Source: Sphaeroforma arctica JP610 (taxonomy: Eukaryota; Opisthokonta; Ichthyosporea; Ichthyophonida). From it: a DNA stretch of 27,857 nucleotides. Both the position numbers and the translations under genes were made by a program. The notes beneath the pieces were generated by a model, which saw only the letters and a list, made by a program, of their open reading frames with translations, did not search any database and was not told where the DNA came from. Where the stretch lies: assembly GCF_001186125.1 (NCBI RefSeq), contig NW_014040116.1, positions 1 through 27,857 on the forward strand, written 5' to 3'. Below, piece by piece: positions 1-9,981 of the stretch. Every line of letters starts with the position of its first letter. Positions within the stretch are counted from its first letter, which is position 1.

Positions 1-216
1 ACTTTGTTTGGACAACTGCCTTCTATAGTTTTTATTGTACTAAATCGAAGCTGAGATGCATGTAATCTATAACGGCATTTGTGTTCGAATTCTAACTATG
101 CGAGGAGCTTATATGTTGATGCGAGTTTTATGTACGCGCCTGTGTATGTGTACTCGACGGAAATATGCTAGTACCGGGCCTTTCACGTTGTCACACGAGT
201 TCTAATTTACGCACAG

Positions 217-2046
217 AGTCACATAGTTGCTCGCGTGTTTACTGCTGGAAAACTGAAAGATCTGTTATTCTGTAGCAGTGCGGTCACATGTATGATCTTC
301 CATTTGCCGTGCATTTGCGGAAGTAAATGCTCCGCATTCATTCGCCACTCGACACGCTTGTTGACATCATATCACGCACCACATGCGCATCTTGACGGTT
401 TCTCCGCGTACAGGCATGTCTGGGTACTGCATTAAGCTACCAGCCCAGCAACGCACATCGTTTGTGGCCGTTGACACGTGTCAGCCTTACGGCCTCGACT
501 TGCTGTCAGACTGGCCGAACCCATCCTGGGCTGCGTGTGTGGTATGTACTCGAGGTATTATTTAAGAAATATCTAGATGTGTGTATATGTCATTCGTTAT
601 ACGGATATGTGAGTAGTCGATGCTAGTATGAAAGCGATGGACCGTTTCACATCTATTCAGATGTGTATACGTGTTGTACTCTTCTAGTTTCTGGCGTGAG
701 AGTCTCACGCATCGGCTTGTGCGCAGTGAATGTGTAGAGTAACCTCCGTGCGTGACATGTGAGAGAATGGCATTGACTTTTGGTTTATAACCTTTCATCC
801 TGTCTGAAAGTTATACGAATCATAGGCAATATTGAAGTCTCTGGGAGCAGACTAGTAGTCTGTCTTGCCCTGTAATTGCGCAGTATGTGTCTTTCGGAGT
901 TGTTGAACTACTCATGTGTTTTTGTTCAGTACGGTTCCGTGCGAACATTTATTCAGGAATCGCGGTTGTGAGCGTAATAGTGTGTCTGTCTATCGCTACA
1001 GCTAGCGTGCTCTATGTATGTACGTGTCCATATGCTGTGCATAGCGTACGCTTTCTTGCACCTTCACTATATATCCTCGTTGCCATGACAATGCCCCTGT
1101 GTATTTTTTGCCACTTGCCCTAAAATCTCATTCGTGCTATTTATTTTGGTTTTCGCTTTTTGACGCGCAAAGCATATCGCCAAAACAAGCGGCTACTTCT
1201 AATTCCCACGGGTTGAACTGTGACTCTCATAAATCTAGATATGCATTCTTTAAACAAAACGAATCTACCCACAGATATTACCGGGAAACCTATTGCATTA
1301 TTGATAGTCTTTTATTTGCCACAGATCCTCACGGGCGTTGGGGTGGTGTACTCTCTGGTGCCTGCAGTTGGGGGCATCATTAACCGATACATTATCCGAG
1401 CTCTCGACCCGTTTATTACCATCTGCTGTGCTTTCAATAGTACGTTCTCGTATACCCTAAAACATAAAACCCAGTGGCATACTTGTACGTTTTTTGAACA
1501 GTATACAGCTCAGTTCGCGCTTCTATGGCGTGTTTGCGTAATCGTAAATGCACTTTTTGCTACGTTTTCACACTAATTTTTTTTTCCTGCATGTTTTCTC
1601 CATTGGCTAGTACCATTTAACCCGGGTGTATACGCCCATAGCACTTGCTACATGCTCCTTGCTGCTCGATGCACTCCCATATTTCGGCCACTTGTGGCAA
1701 TTTTGCAACTGACCCCAATGTGCATAGGTACAATAATGAACAACATGCTATTGACTTCATACGAGTCGTCTACTTCTCCAGCTCATACCAATGCACATAT
1801 GTACTGCGCTCTAACGACAATGCACATTTCGTCTACTTCTCCAGTTCGCATCAGTGTACGTATGTGCTATACTGGATACCACCTTACCCAGCAATCCACA
1901 TTTGGCCCACATTTGCAGCGTTTCTGTTCTTTCTGGTGTGCGTGATATTCCCCGCAGAACTGCACAATATGGTTGGGGTCCCGGCCATTGGCGAAGTCAC
2001 AGCCTGTTGGGATGGTGGCTCGTACAGCCCGGGGAGTTACTGCTCG
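217..2046 (+). CDS. Frizzled-like seven-transmembrane receptor, 5' partial, multi-exon (tentative)
   Basis: Proposed exons are 217-322, 414-541, 884-1019, 1275 to about 1543 or 1562, and one ending at 2046 whose start (1642 or about 1728) is unsettled. The first four join in consistent phase (1, 0, 1) at canonical GT/AG sites: gtaaat at 323, gtatgt at 542, gtacgt at 1020, with acceptors at 413, 883 and 1274. The joined protein starts inside a cysteine-rich stretch (LLFCSSAVTC, HLPCIC, then VDTCQPYG and DWPNPSWAAC). This resembles the end of a Frizzled CRD, where a Cys-rich helix precedes a W-P...C motif. Next come hydrophobic segments: one around IAVVSVIVCLSIA (TM1), a short loop with GKP, IALLIVFYLPQILTG (TM2), a cysteine followed by QFALLWRVCVIVNALF (TM3-like), and HIWPTFAAFLFFLVCVIF then CW (TM4 and second outer loop). 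Frizzled receptors are plasma-membrane receptors for Wnt-like ligands; a ligand here is unknown. The start codon and signal peptide are not in view. Another cysteine-rich multi-pass protein is possible. Confidence 0.45.
1768..1869 (+). repeat. Two-copy in-frame tandem repeat with wobble-position divergence
   Basis: Copies lie at 1768-1806 and 1831-1869 (39 nt each, period 63). Read in the frame of the proposed receptor exon they encode VYFSSSYQCTYVL and VYFSSSHQCTYVL. I count nine differences: all are transitions, eight fall on the third codon position, and only one changes an amino acid (Tyr to His). The minus-strand frame sharing the same wobble positions has a stop in both copies. This pattern is what selection on a translated product would leave, and it supports coding in this frame. 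Confidence 0.7.
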
Positions 2047-2082
2047 GTATGCATACATACGGATACATATAGAACTTGACAG

Positions 2083-2253
2083 ACAGCTATGTGTGCTATA
2101 CTCAATGTATATCTGTATATTTTCAACTATGTGAAGGGTATGCGACAACCAGGCATGCGGGTTTGTGGCAGATATAAGTTGTTATGTACGTCTATGTATG
2201 TGATTTATATATCTGTCCATATTCTACATATGCTCGCCACAAGATTTCTCTAG
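2083..2253 (+). other. Open stretch that may hold further receptor membrane helices
   Basis: An open frame from 2083 to a TAG at 2251 has two hydrophobic segments, CAILNVYLYIFNY and LLCTSMYVIYISVHIL, separated by a basic loop (KGMRQPGMR). By order and spacing they could be TM5 and TM6 of the Frizzled-like gene just upstream. The junction is unresolved. The donor at 2047 paired with an acceptor at 2082 would leave only 36 nt. A donor near 2005 would fit in phase 1 with an acceptor at 2086 but would drop part of the outer loop. Confidence 0.2.
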
Positions 2254-3330
2254 ATTTTGGCGCGGCAAGGGCTATTGTACCACATGTGTCGACGGGGTTT
2301 CAGGGTACACTAAAGGTTGCTCAGGCTGGCTTTTGGAATTGGTTTATCAAAGTCAGGGCTGATCGCTACTGTGGGCGTCCCTTCTCACCACCGTCTAGCA
2401 TAACACAGTTTTTGCCCATGGGTTTCTGGTCCATAGAGCATCGGCCGTCCGTGAATTTGCTTATGTAAGTTACTATATCCACAATGTTCAATTAAGTCTA
2501 AAATAGTATTGGTGCGGATATGTTGCTTTTTTCTTTGATAACTTCTCACACAAACCCATATTTGCAAACATGACCTATGGATAAATGTTGTATTTTATCC
2601 TTTATCGAGCAAATCATACACGTTGGTCGAGGATTAGAGTTTAAGAGCTATGAAATACCCAATCCGGTTTCTATACATTTCGGTCACTTAGTCTTTATGC
2701 ACTTTCAAGTACAATTTGATGCAATGTGAGATTCATAGGCAACTCTGTATGAACACTGGATAGAAGCTTAGTGCAGTGGATACAATACAACCCCGGATTG
2801 TAAATACATAGAATCAGATATCGCGTCCGAGACAACCTGTCCCAATGCAACTCTCGGTATTCTGCTGTTGTCATATAATTCATTTATACGTTCGTGTCTG
2901 GTGTACTGTTTGCTAATTCAACAGGTGCCTTTGTTCTGTAGTTCGATTGTGTCAAGAGATTGTTTAATATTGCAGGCTTGTGTAATTTCGAGTTGGTGTG
3001 TCAGGTATATCAAAAGTATCTTTCTCGATTGGTGATCTATGATGGCTCGTCTGGTCAAAATGTGGCATCAACACTCTGCTTGAATAAGCCACCATCGCTG
3101 TACTTCTTTCAATTGCGTAATAACATCATCTCGTCCTATACATTACACTTCTAGTTTGTGCTCACGCAACGAAACATATCCAAACCAGACTAAGCTATTT
3201 TTTGCTTTCGTACAGTATGCCTCGGGCTATGGAGCGATGTGGGGGTGTTTTATAATTTCTCTCGCAACCACCGGATGCTTCGGTTACTCAGCATACTTCG
3301 TGAGTGGTTCCGGCGCTTTCGCGTGAAATA
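2254..3330 (+). other. Tract with several unresolved candidate exons
   Basis: Several pieces have exon-like edges but do not join into one clear product. Segment 2254-2464 lies between a pyrimidine-rich acceptor (tttctctag) and a perfect donor (gtaagt at 2465). A second open stretch near 2779-2924 is cysteine-rich with two N-glycosylation-type sites (NTT, NAT). At 2942-3153, after an acceptor ending ttctgtag, the peptide includes LVIYDGSSG then a Cys, faintly like a CUB domain. After the acceptor ending at about 3217, one frame gives SGYGAMWGCFIISLATTGCF (membrane-like, stop near 3300) and another gives a basic tail ending LREWFRRFRVK with a stop near 3330. These could be the 3' exons of the upstream receptor or a separate gene. 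Confidence 0.25.
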
Positions 3331-4691
3331 GTAAACCCGAACGCCAACGTAGGTCGTCGTAGGATCATAAGAAAATATAGAAGAATCGAAATAGGCAATC
3401 AAGTTAAATAGTTAATAAATAGAAATTCACCCTAAACAACTGAGATGGTATTTTTTTTCTTCGTATTGTTGGATTGTATTTTAAAATATATAAATATACG
3501 TGTGTAGGAGTTGTAGAGTTGAAGACACGTATTTATGTATATAGTATGTCAGGGAAACTTGATATAAATATATAAAACCTGTTTTCGTACGACCCTCTGA
3601 GCCCTGTGGGGACTGGAAATTTGGAAAGTCTGTCCCTCGTAATCTGAAGCACAGCCCTGGCCCCTGAGGCCTGAGCCCTGTCTTGAAATCTTCTCTCCCC
3701 CTTCTTGTCTCTTGTTGTGTGTGTGGGAAGTCGAAGTCGTGCTGCGCGCGATAATCTGGATGCGTGTATTGCAACAGTCTAGCGGGCCAATGAGTGTAGA
3801 GCATGGTGCATACTGGGCTCTGGGGGCTGGGGCGTATGTATCCCAAATATCACCCAATTATAACTTTTATATTGAAATCAGCCATACTTAAATAAATTTT
3901 GATGTTCTTCGAATGACCGTCGCGCGTGGGACGTGATTCACGTGACTCCATGATGCGTCAACCAATAGCGGCATAGCCCGCACTCCCGGCATCATACATA
4001 ATTAGACAGTATTTACAGCCTTTACACTTTACAGTTTACAGTTTACACTCACTTTACAGTTTACAGCCTCAGCCCTCAGGGCTCAGGCCCGCGCCCTCAA
4101 GGACAAGGGCCAAGGCTCAAGGCCAGCCTTCACACAACAAGGGTCAACCCGTAACCGACAACCGGTTAAGTCTCAAAACAAGTCTGAAGTCTCAACACTC
4201 TTGAAAAATGCCCCCAGTGCCCACGCCCCACGGGCCACTCGGCCACCGTTCTCAACTTTTCAACTCTCTCGCCCTTTCCGAAGTATTTTTATAACAAAAA
4301 AACAATTTCGCTTTTATTTAGAAAAACATAACAAAAAAAAGTAAATATAAGACAAATACACATATTTCGTCACAGCCTTCTAAATTAATGTACAAAATAC
4401 ATACATACTTACTATTTTTTGTTATAAAAAACAACGCGATAAAATAACACATATTTAGATTTTATTGTAGAGTCATCACTCATCAGTCATGACCCCCTAC
4501 TATCATATTTAGTGGCCCACCCAGCAGTGAGCAGAGACTATGTAGAGAGAGAACGAACTATTATATAAATTTATTTTAATTTAAATGTCTTCTTCTGAAG
4601 TCTGAAATCTGGGATCAGACAGTCTAAACTTTTTTTTTAAAACAGTCTGAACTCTGACAGACTGACAGTGTGATGACTGATGAGTTATGGA

Positions 4692-4896
4692 GTGAACAGT
4701 GAACAGTGAACAGTGAACAGTGAACAGTGAACAGTGAACAGTGAACAGTGAACAGTGAACAGTGAACAGTGAACAGTGAACAGTGAACAGTGAACAGTGA
4801 ACAGTGAACAGTGAACAGTGAACAGTGAACAGTGAACAGTGAACACCGAACAGTGAACAGTGAACACCGAACACTTGAACAGGCAACAGGCCAACA
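4692..4896. repeat. 7-bp minisatellite (GTGAACA)n with degenerate tail
   Basis: Positions 4692-4845 are 22 perfect units of GTGAACA. They are followed by units ccgaaca, gtgaaca, gtgaaca, ccgaaca, cttgaaca, ggcaaca and ggccaaca, so the array decays toward its right end. Because 7 is not a multiple of 3, all three minus-strand frames spell the same heptapeptide repeat (VHCSLFT). The ORFs seen there are a by-product of the repeat. The unit is not a telomere repeat. Confidence 0.95.
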
Positions 4897-6395
4897 GCTG
4901 ATCAATTCTACAATATTTATATATAAAAATACATACTAGATAAAAAAAGTACTCTATATCTACGGTCTTTTACTCGGCTTCAATTTTATTTTTAAAAAAG
5001 GGTTTTGGCCTTTATAGTTCATGGGCACCAAATTTTATAGTTTCAGTAAAATGCCCCGAATTGAAGGGCTGAGAGTCTGAGACATCTGAGAGCAAGAAGT
5101 GCATGATCTATGCGTTTTTCCTGTGTGAGTCCCCTTCTGCTCTTCGAAGTCCCTTTTTTAAAATAAATGCATTAGACACAGTATATTACTATTGGACAAA
5201 CGCCTAAAAATTGATAAACAACAGTTGTGAAATATAGTATTTATGTATTACATTTACATACACTTTTGTTGTTTTTTATATTGGTATGTTTTTTTAAAAT
5301 AAAAAACAAAACATGTTTCGGTTTTGTTGGACTGTGTTAAAAAAGCAACACCAACAAAAAATAAGGCCGAGTGTGCCCTCGAACTCGAAGTTTCTAAAAT
5401 TCTAACCGCCTCATCGAGTTGTCACTTGTTGTGACTACAAGTACTTCTTATGTGTGAGTTGTGACACACAAGCTCTAGAGAGCTGACGCTTGTTTTCTCC
5501 CCTCCAGGACCTATGGACCTATGTATCTGTGGTCTGACGTCCCTTTCGTTTCACTCTTTCCCGCGCGAGTTTTGAAAGTGAATCAGGATGAGTGAGAGTC
5601 CATGAATATATGCCCACAAGGCTACAGGACTACTAGTATTGACAATTTGACACTGGGTGACTGGGTGCAGCACTGCAGCAGTGCAGCGTGCAGGTCCAGG
5701 ACTTAAAGGACTCAAAGACTACAGGCATTGCAATGAACGTCCCTACTCTCTCTGTCTAGTACTAGTAGGTAGCTATCCTCAGACAGCACTCTATTTCTCT
5801 CGCGTCCACTGGCTGGCCACATCATCAGTAGTTCATCACACATTGTTTATTACAAATACATGAAACACGAACCTAAAACATGCTACCCTTTCTTTATTTA
5901 TGTTTCAGGTGTTTGCTTCACTGTACATATTTGATACTGCTGGGGCCCTGTGTACTGTGAGTGTGCACTGTGTACTGTAGGGCGTGTAGGCGGATATTTA
6001 CACTCATCCTTTATAGCTGATATGCATGTATGTACTGTACTGTATTGTATTTTATTTTTATTCACTCTACTCTCTACTACTCTAGAGAGTAGAGAGAGAG
6101 AGAGAGAGGGTTAACCGTCTACGGTCAAACCGTCAAAAATGAAAACAGAAACTATAAGGAGGGTTCCAAGGAAATTGTCACATTGTAATTGTTTTTTAAA
6201 AAGGCGTTTAAAAAAATGATCTGTGATGCAGTGATGAGTTAAATACTGAATGTAAATGAGTGATGAAGCATGTTCTGGTTCTGAGGCCAGCCAGCAGTGG
6301 ACACTCGACTCTGTGGAGTGTGGACAGCCCTAAATATATATTTATAGTATTACTTAATTTTTTTAAGTACATACAGTATATATAGTTTTTCATAG

Positions 6396-6483
6396 CCTTC
6401 TAATAAATTGTACCTTTTTTCTATAAATATTTATACAAACAACAAATATTTATATTCGTTTATTGTGGTGTTAAAAAATGATA
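6396..6483. repeat. Degenerate dispersed repeat, copy A
   Basis: The segment runs from CCTTCTAATA through AATATTT and ATTTATA to a shared 12-mer ATTGTGGTGTTA at 6462-6473 and then ATGATA. The same ordered words occur at 10470-10546. A shorter relative starts at about 4377 (CCTTCTAAATTAATGTAC against CCTTCTAATAAATTGTAC here). This suggests an old interspersed element or a segmental copy. No ends or coding capacity are visible. Confidence 0.4.
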
Positions 6484-7642
6484 TCTAGAAACTCGCCTAC
6501 GCCGAACGGCGTACAGTATGTAGTATGTAGTGAGACTCGTACATACATATTTGTCTAAACTCGGTGAAGTCTGATATGAAGATCTGAACTTCTGAAGGAA
6601 GTATAAATACATACTGAAACCGGACAGACGCTGACGGCTGACCGCCTTGACGTTTTAAGTTACTCACTCACAGTCACTCGTCATGAGTCTTGTGAGTGAC
6701 TCTTGACTGCTGCAGCTGAATGCTGATTGCTGATGACTGATGAGTGATGATTGCTGTATTTTTATTACTTTTTGACATTTCCCTGTTGAATTTTGACTTT
6801 TGAGTGCCGGAGGAGGACAGGGGGAGGATTGTTTTTTTTTAAACAAATCCATCTTGAAATACACCCCACTGCTGGCCGCGGGGCCGCTCGCTCTCTCTCT
6901 GAGTCTGGGGTATAAAAAAATAGAAAGTGCATTCAATCCAAAATCAAGCTCTGGAGACATCTGGCCCTGGGCTTCAAACCCTACTACAGAGTATGTAGTA
7001 CATAGTAGATAACTCCAGTGAGTCCAGTACTTCTGGAGTTTTACCGAGTAGAGCAGACTCAACAGTCAACAGAGGCCCAGAGGCCCAAGGACCAAGGCCC
7101 GAGGGCCTAGCCGCCGAGGGTCCAAATTGCTTTTTTAAAAATAATAAATAATATGTATAGTTAAATAATGGTTGTTTTCTTTTTTAAATCAAAAGAACAT
7201 ATTTATCAGTAGGCTTTCAAAGCTTGACAGCCTGAACAGGGAACACTACAGTCTACAGAGTACAGACTGAACTCGACAGTGACACCTATATTATTTATGA
7301 TTAGCCTTTTTTTTTATTAAACGCGACACGTTAAAAAATTCCGAGTGTTTGAACTTTGACATCTTGATACGATTCTTGTGAATCTCGACTGATTACAAAT
7401 ATATTTTTTAAACCCAGATTTCAAACCAGGGTCCAAATCACGCATGTACCAAATACTACTATTTAGTGACTCCTTTGTCATTCTATTGGAAGTAAATATC
7501 TCATGCTGCATACATACGGATAATTGAGCGCCTCTTGTTCTGAATGGCAGTTGGCACCCGTCTCACTGAGTGTCGCAAGTCTCAAGAAGGTTGAATTTAA
7601 CTTTTTACATATATTTAAATCAACAAGAGCTGCATTTTCTCA

Positions 7643-7654
7643 TATATATATAAG
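7643..7654 (+). promoter_or_regulatory. TATA element of the GTPase gene
   Basis: TATATATATAAG lies about 58 bases upstream of the ATG at 7712. A start site some 25 to 30 bases further on (about 7675-7685) would give a short 5' leader. The ATG context, accATGG, is a strong Kozak-type match. The caveat is that TA-rich words are common in this window. Confidence 0.5.
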
Positions 7655-7711
7655 CAGACATTCTTCTTCAACGACATAGATTTTAGTGCGAGTTGGCAAT
7701 AGTCACGAACC

Positions 7712-9718
7712 ATGGCGGTCGAACTTCGGGTTGACTCGACTCAGTATGGAGCCTCACAATTAGATCAAAGTAAACGAATTGGGCATAAGCAATCCTGGTC
7801 TTCTTTATCGGGGGGAAATTATTTCCCGGATAGGTCTGGTAGGAGAACTAGTCTACTACCTCTAGACTGCAGTATAGAAGAAAATGAAGAAGTGTTAATA
7901 TCATCCCGTGAATATGGGGAACCAACACGTAAACTAGAGTCAAGTAGGAGAGGCAGTATGAGCAGCATATTCACCAGAAAGACCAGCACGTTGGCGTCAC
8001 CTCGAGCCCAAACCCTCAAAAATACTGATTCTGATTTTGGCATTATGAAGATCCAGCAGCTAATGGATTGTATAGCTCATATCGATTCTCCAGGGTCAGA
8101 AGGGCCACCTCCTCGACCCCCTAAAGGACAAAAGTATACCGGGTGTAAACCAATAGCATCGAAATTTAGATCCGAAAATAAGTTTACGAATTCACATCAC
8201 ACTAGCGGTATTTCTTCTGGGGCAAGTGCATCGGCTATGTTACGAAAGTCGAGGACCTCCACAGATCTTCATGTTGCCTCCAAACAGAAGGGAAGCGCTA
8301 GTATTACTTCCTTTACGAATATTCGGGATCATCTTCGAAAATATTCAGAGTCTGAGATGAAGCGGGGTGGTTCACACACCAATCTGAACCATTCGAGTAG
8401 CCGCACAAGTTCGTCGTCATTCATTCCTAGCACATCTTCACCGGAGTCTGGAGATTGTACCTCCTTGAAAACTATGGAACTTTACACCAAATTACAGCGA
8501 GTAACTAGAATGCCCCGAAAGAAAGTGAAGCCCCAGCAGCTAAAGAGAGAGTCAAAATCAAGCAATCTACTTGATGTGTACAAGCACGTCACACACAAAA
8601 GCCGCTCTTATCCAGCTTCACCACAAACGCCCCGCAAAACGAGTGAATTTCATGCTACTCCCAGACCTCCAGGGTCGCAAAGGCGTCCGTCCTTGTCAAT
8701 GGAGAATCTACTCTCCAGTACCAGAAGTAACTCCAGGTCATCGAGTGAGAGACCGCAGGCGGTCACTTCCTCGTCTCATAGGGATTCGGAATCCGAAACT
8801 GCCGTATTCGACGGCGAGGTTCATTACCTCGAAGACCTGAATATCTCAGCATTGCTCCGTGCGCACACCGACGTATTCTCCGGAATAGACTGGGGAGAAA
8901 GTTTAGGAAATAATGGAGAACTCCACGTTGCTATATTAGGCGCTAGAGGCACAGGGAAAACTGCACTGTCTAATCGACTGTGTAAAGGAATGTTTGATGC
9001 ATCTTACGAACCCACTATCGCCGAAACACATAGCCACACCGTTTTTGTAGGAGGCCACAAGTGCAGCATCCGCATCTTGGACAGTTCTATGGACGAGTGG
9101 ACGTGTGAGAAGATTATATTCAGGGCAAATGCAACTTCTCCAGGAATGTACAGAGCGTCGAATAGGTCCAGCTCCACACTCCTAACTCTGGGTACCAAGA
9201 GTTCTAGCTTGAAAAATCTGAGTACTGTCACCAATAGAAAGTCCAACAGTGTACCCTCGAGCATAGATCCCCTATGGTGGGCCCATGGATACATACTCAC
9301 GTTCTCCGCTGACGACAGAAGAAGTTTCGAACACGTTGTGTCCCTCAAAGAGGAATTAATGGACAGACGACGTCGATTCCCAGCCCTAATGGCAGCGCAG
9401 TTCCCTATCATAGTAGTAGGCACCAAGGCAGACGTTTACGGCAAGGATGGAAAAGGAAAAGGAGTGGCAGATAACCTTCCTGCATGGTTAACTGATATTG
9501 AAACACTTGTTACAATGAAATGGGGGTTTCAGTTCAAGTTGGTAACCTGTACGGGACATCATTCGAACAAAGTTTTCCACGACTTAGCTGAAACAATGCG
9601 AGACTATTACATCCAGCTGCTGCTACGTGAGGGTTTTTCATATTCGCCTAATTATGCATTGAAGGAGGGAAAGGAGCAGAGTGTATCGAGCGCGCCAGGT
9701 CGCATGGTGACATCATGA
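7712..9718 (+). CDS. Atypical Ras-like GTPase with long serine-rich N-terminal region
   Basis: One uninterrupted 668-codon frame. Residues 1 to about 380 are low in complexity, rich in Ser, Arg and Thr, with basophilic-kinase-type sites (RRGS, RRPS, RKTS) and a PPPRPPK stretch that could bind SH3 domains. Residues from about 405 form a Ras-type G domain. G1 is GARGTGKT (410-417), and the switch I Thr is in YEPTIAET (T435). G3 is DSSMDEW (457-463), where the invariant Gly of DxxG is Met. G4 is TKAD (571-574) in place of NKxD, and G5 is a weak CTGH near 612. About 60 Ser/Asn-rich residues are inserted between G3 and the strand WWAHGYILTFS. The C-terminus (GRMVTS) has no CAAX box, so prenylation is not expected. 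Nucleotide binding looks possible through G1 and G4; hydrolysis is doubtful because the catalytic-loop region is altered. It resembles Ras-family outliers such as the RERG/RGK groups, but I cannot assign it. It is intronless, unlike its neighbours. Confidence 0.85.
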   Translation: MAVELRVDSTQYGASQLDQSKRIGHKQSWSSLSGGNYFPDRSGRRTSLLPLDCSIEENEEVLISSREYGEPTRKLESSRRGSMSSIFTRKTSTLASPRAQTLKNTDSDFGIMKIQQLMDCIAHIDSPGSEGPPPRPPKGQKYTGCKPIASKFRSENKFTNSHHTSGISSGASASAMLRKSRTSTDLHVASKQKGSASITSFTNIRDHLRKYSESEMKRGGSHTNLNHSSSRTSSSSFIPSTSSPESGDCTSLKTMELYTKLQRVTRMPRKKVKPQQLKRESKSSNLLDVYKHVTHKSRSYPASPQTPRKTSEFHATPRPPGSQRRPSLSMENLLSSTRSNSRSSSERPQAVTSSSHRDSESETAVFDGEVHYLEDLNISALLRAHTDVFSGIDWGESLGNNGELHVAILGARGTGKTALSNRLCKGMFDASYEPTIAETHSHTVFVGGHKCSIRILDSSMDEWTCEKIIFRANATSPGMYRASNRSSSTLLTLGTKSSSLKNLSTVTNRKSNSVPSSIDPLWWAHGYILTFSADDRRSFEHVVSLKEELMDRRRRFPALMAAQFPIIVVGTKADVYGKDGKGKGVADNLPAWLTDIETLVTMKWGFQFKLVTCTGHHSNKVFHDLAETMRDYYIQLLLREGFSYSPNYALKEGKEQSVSSAPGRMVTS

Positions 9719-9975
9719 TGACTGTTGTATCATATTAAAATTGAGTTAAAAACTTCTTATTTCACCAGTTTAGTATGGATACTGGAAATTCAAATCTCTG
9801 TCTTATTGCAACTTCCTGAATAGTCGTGATCTAGTACTCAATAGATCGGGTCTCTTATGTACACTGCAGTGGCTGCGATTTTATACGAGTGATATTTTCT
9901 GGATAGACTATCAAGCTAACACAAGGTGCGACGATCGAGCTACGTGTGTATAACGGAGAAACGTCATGAAGTAAC

Positions 9976-9981
9976 AATAAA
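9976..9981 (+). terminator. Polyadenylation signal of the GTPase gene
   Basis: AATAAA, about 258 bases after the stop codon at 9716-9718. No other good AATAAA lies nearer the stop; an ATTAAA-like word near 9735 is an alternative. Confidence 0.5.

Larger units (their letters stand above)
3331..7640. other. Gene-free, cryptically simple sequence block
   Basis: No open frame here looks like a protein; the longest are products of the 7-bp repeat or are low in complexity. The text is made of imperfect, locally reiterated words, for example tttacagtttacagtttaca near 4030, ggctcaggcccgcgccctca near 4080, agaggcccaaggaccaaggc near 7076, and a (GA)n run near 6090. T-runs followed directly by A-runs recur at about 4629, 4990, 5155, 5288, 6192, 6833, 7130, 7178 and 7404. 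The block differs in texture from the sequence on either side. No terminal inverted repeats, target-site duplications or transposase could be recognised. Confidence 0.6.

Noticed and set aside
2254-2330. Peptide with LDFGAARAI then a GT, resembling a kinase activation loop
   Set aside because: No APE, no HRD or VAIK in reachable exons; the resemblance is a few residues only.
4692-4896. 7-mer array considered as interstitial telomere
   Set aside because: GTGAACA is not a TTAGGG- or TTTAGGG-type unit.
4581-4905. Three long minus-strand ORFs of repeated VHCSLFT
   Set aside because: They are the three frames of the 7-bp minisatellite.
6664-7062. 132-codon minus-strand ORF
   Set aside because: Low-complexity sequence inside the cryptically simple block; no domain and no exon-like edges.
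7819-9426. Minus-strand and alternate-frame ORFs across 7819-9426
   Set aside because: Shadows of the long, domain-bearing GTPase frame.
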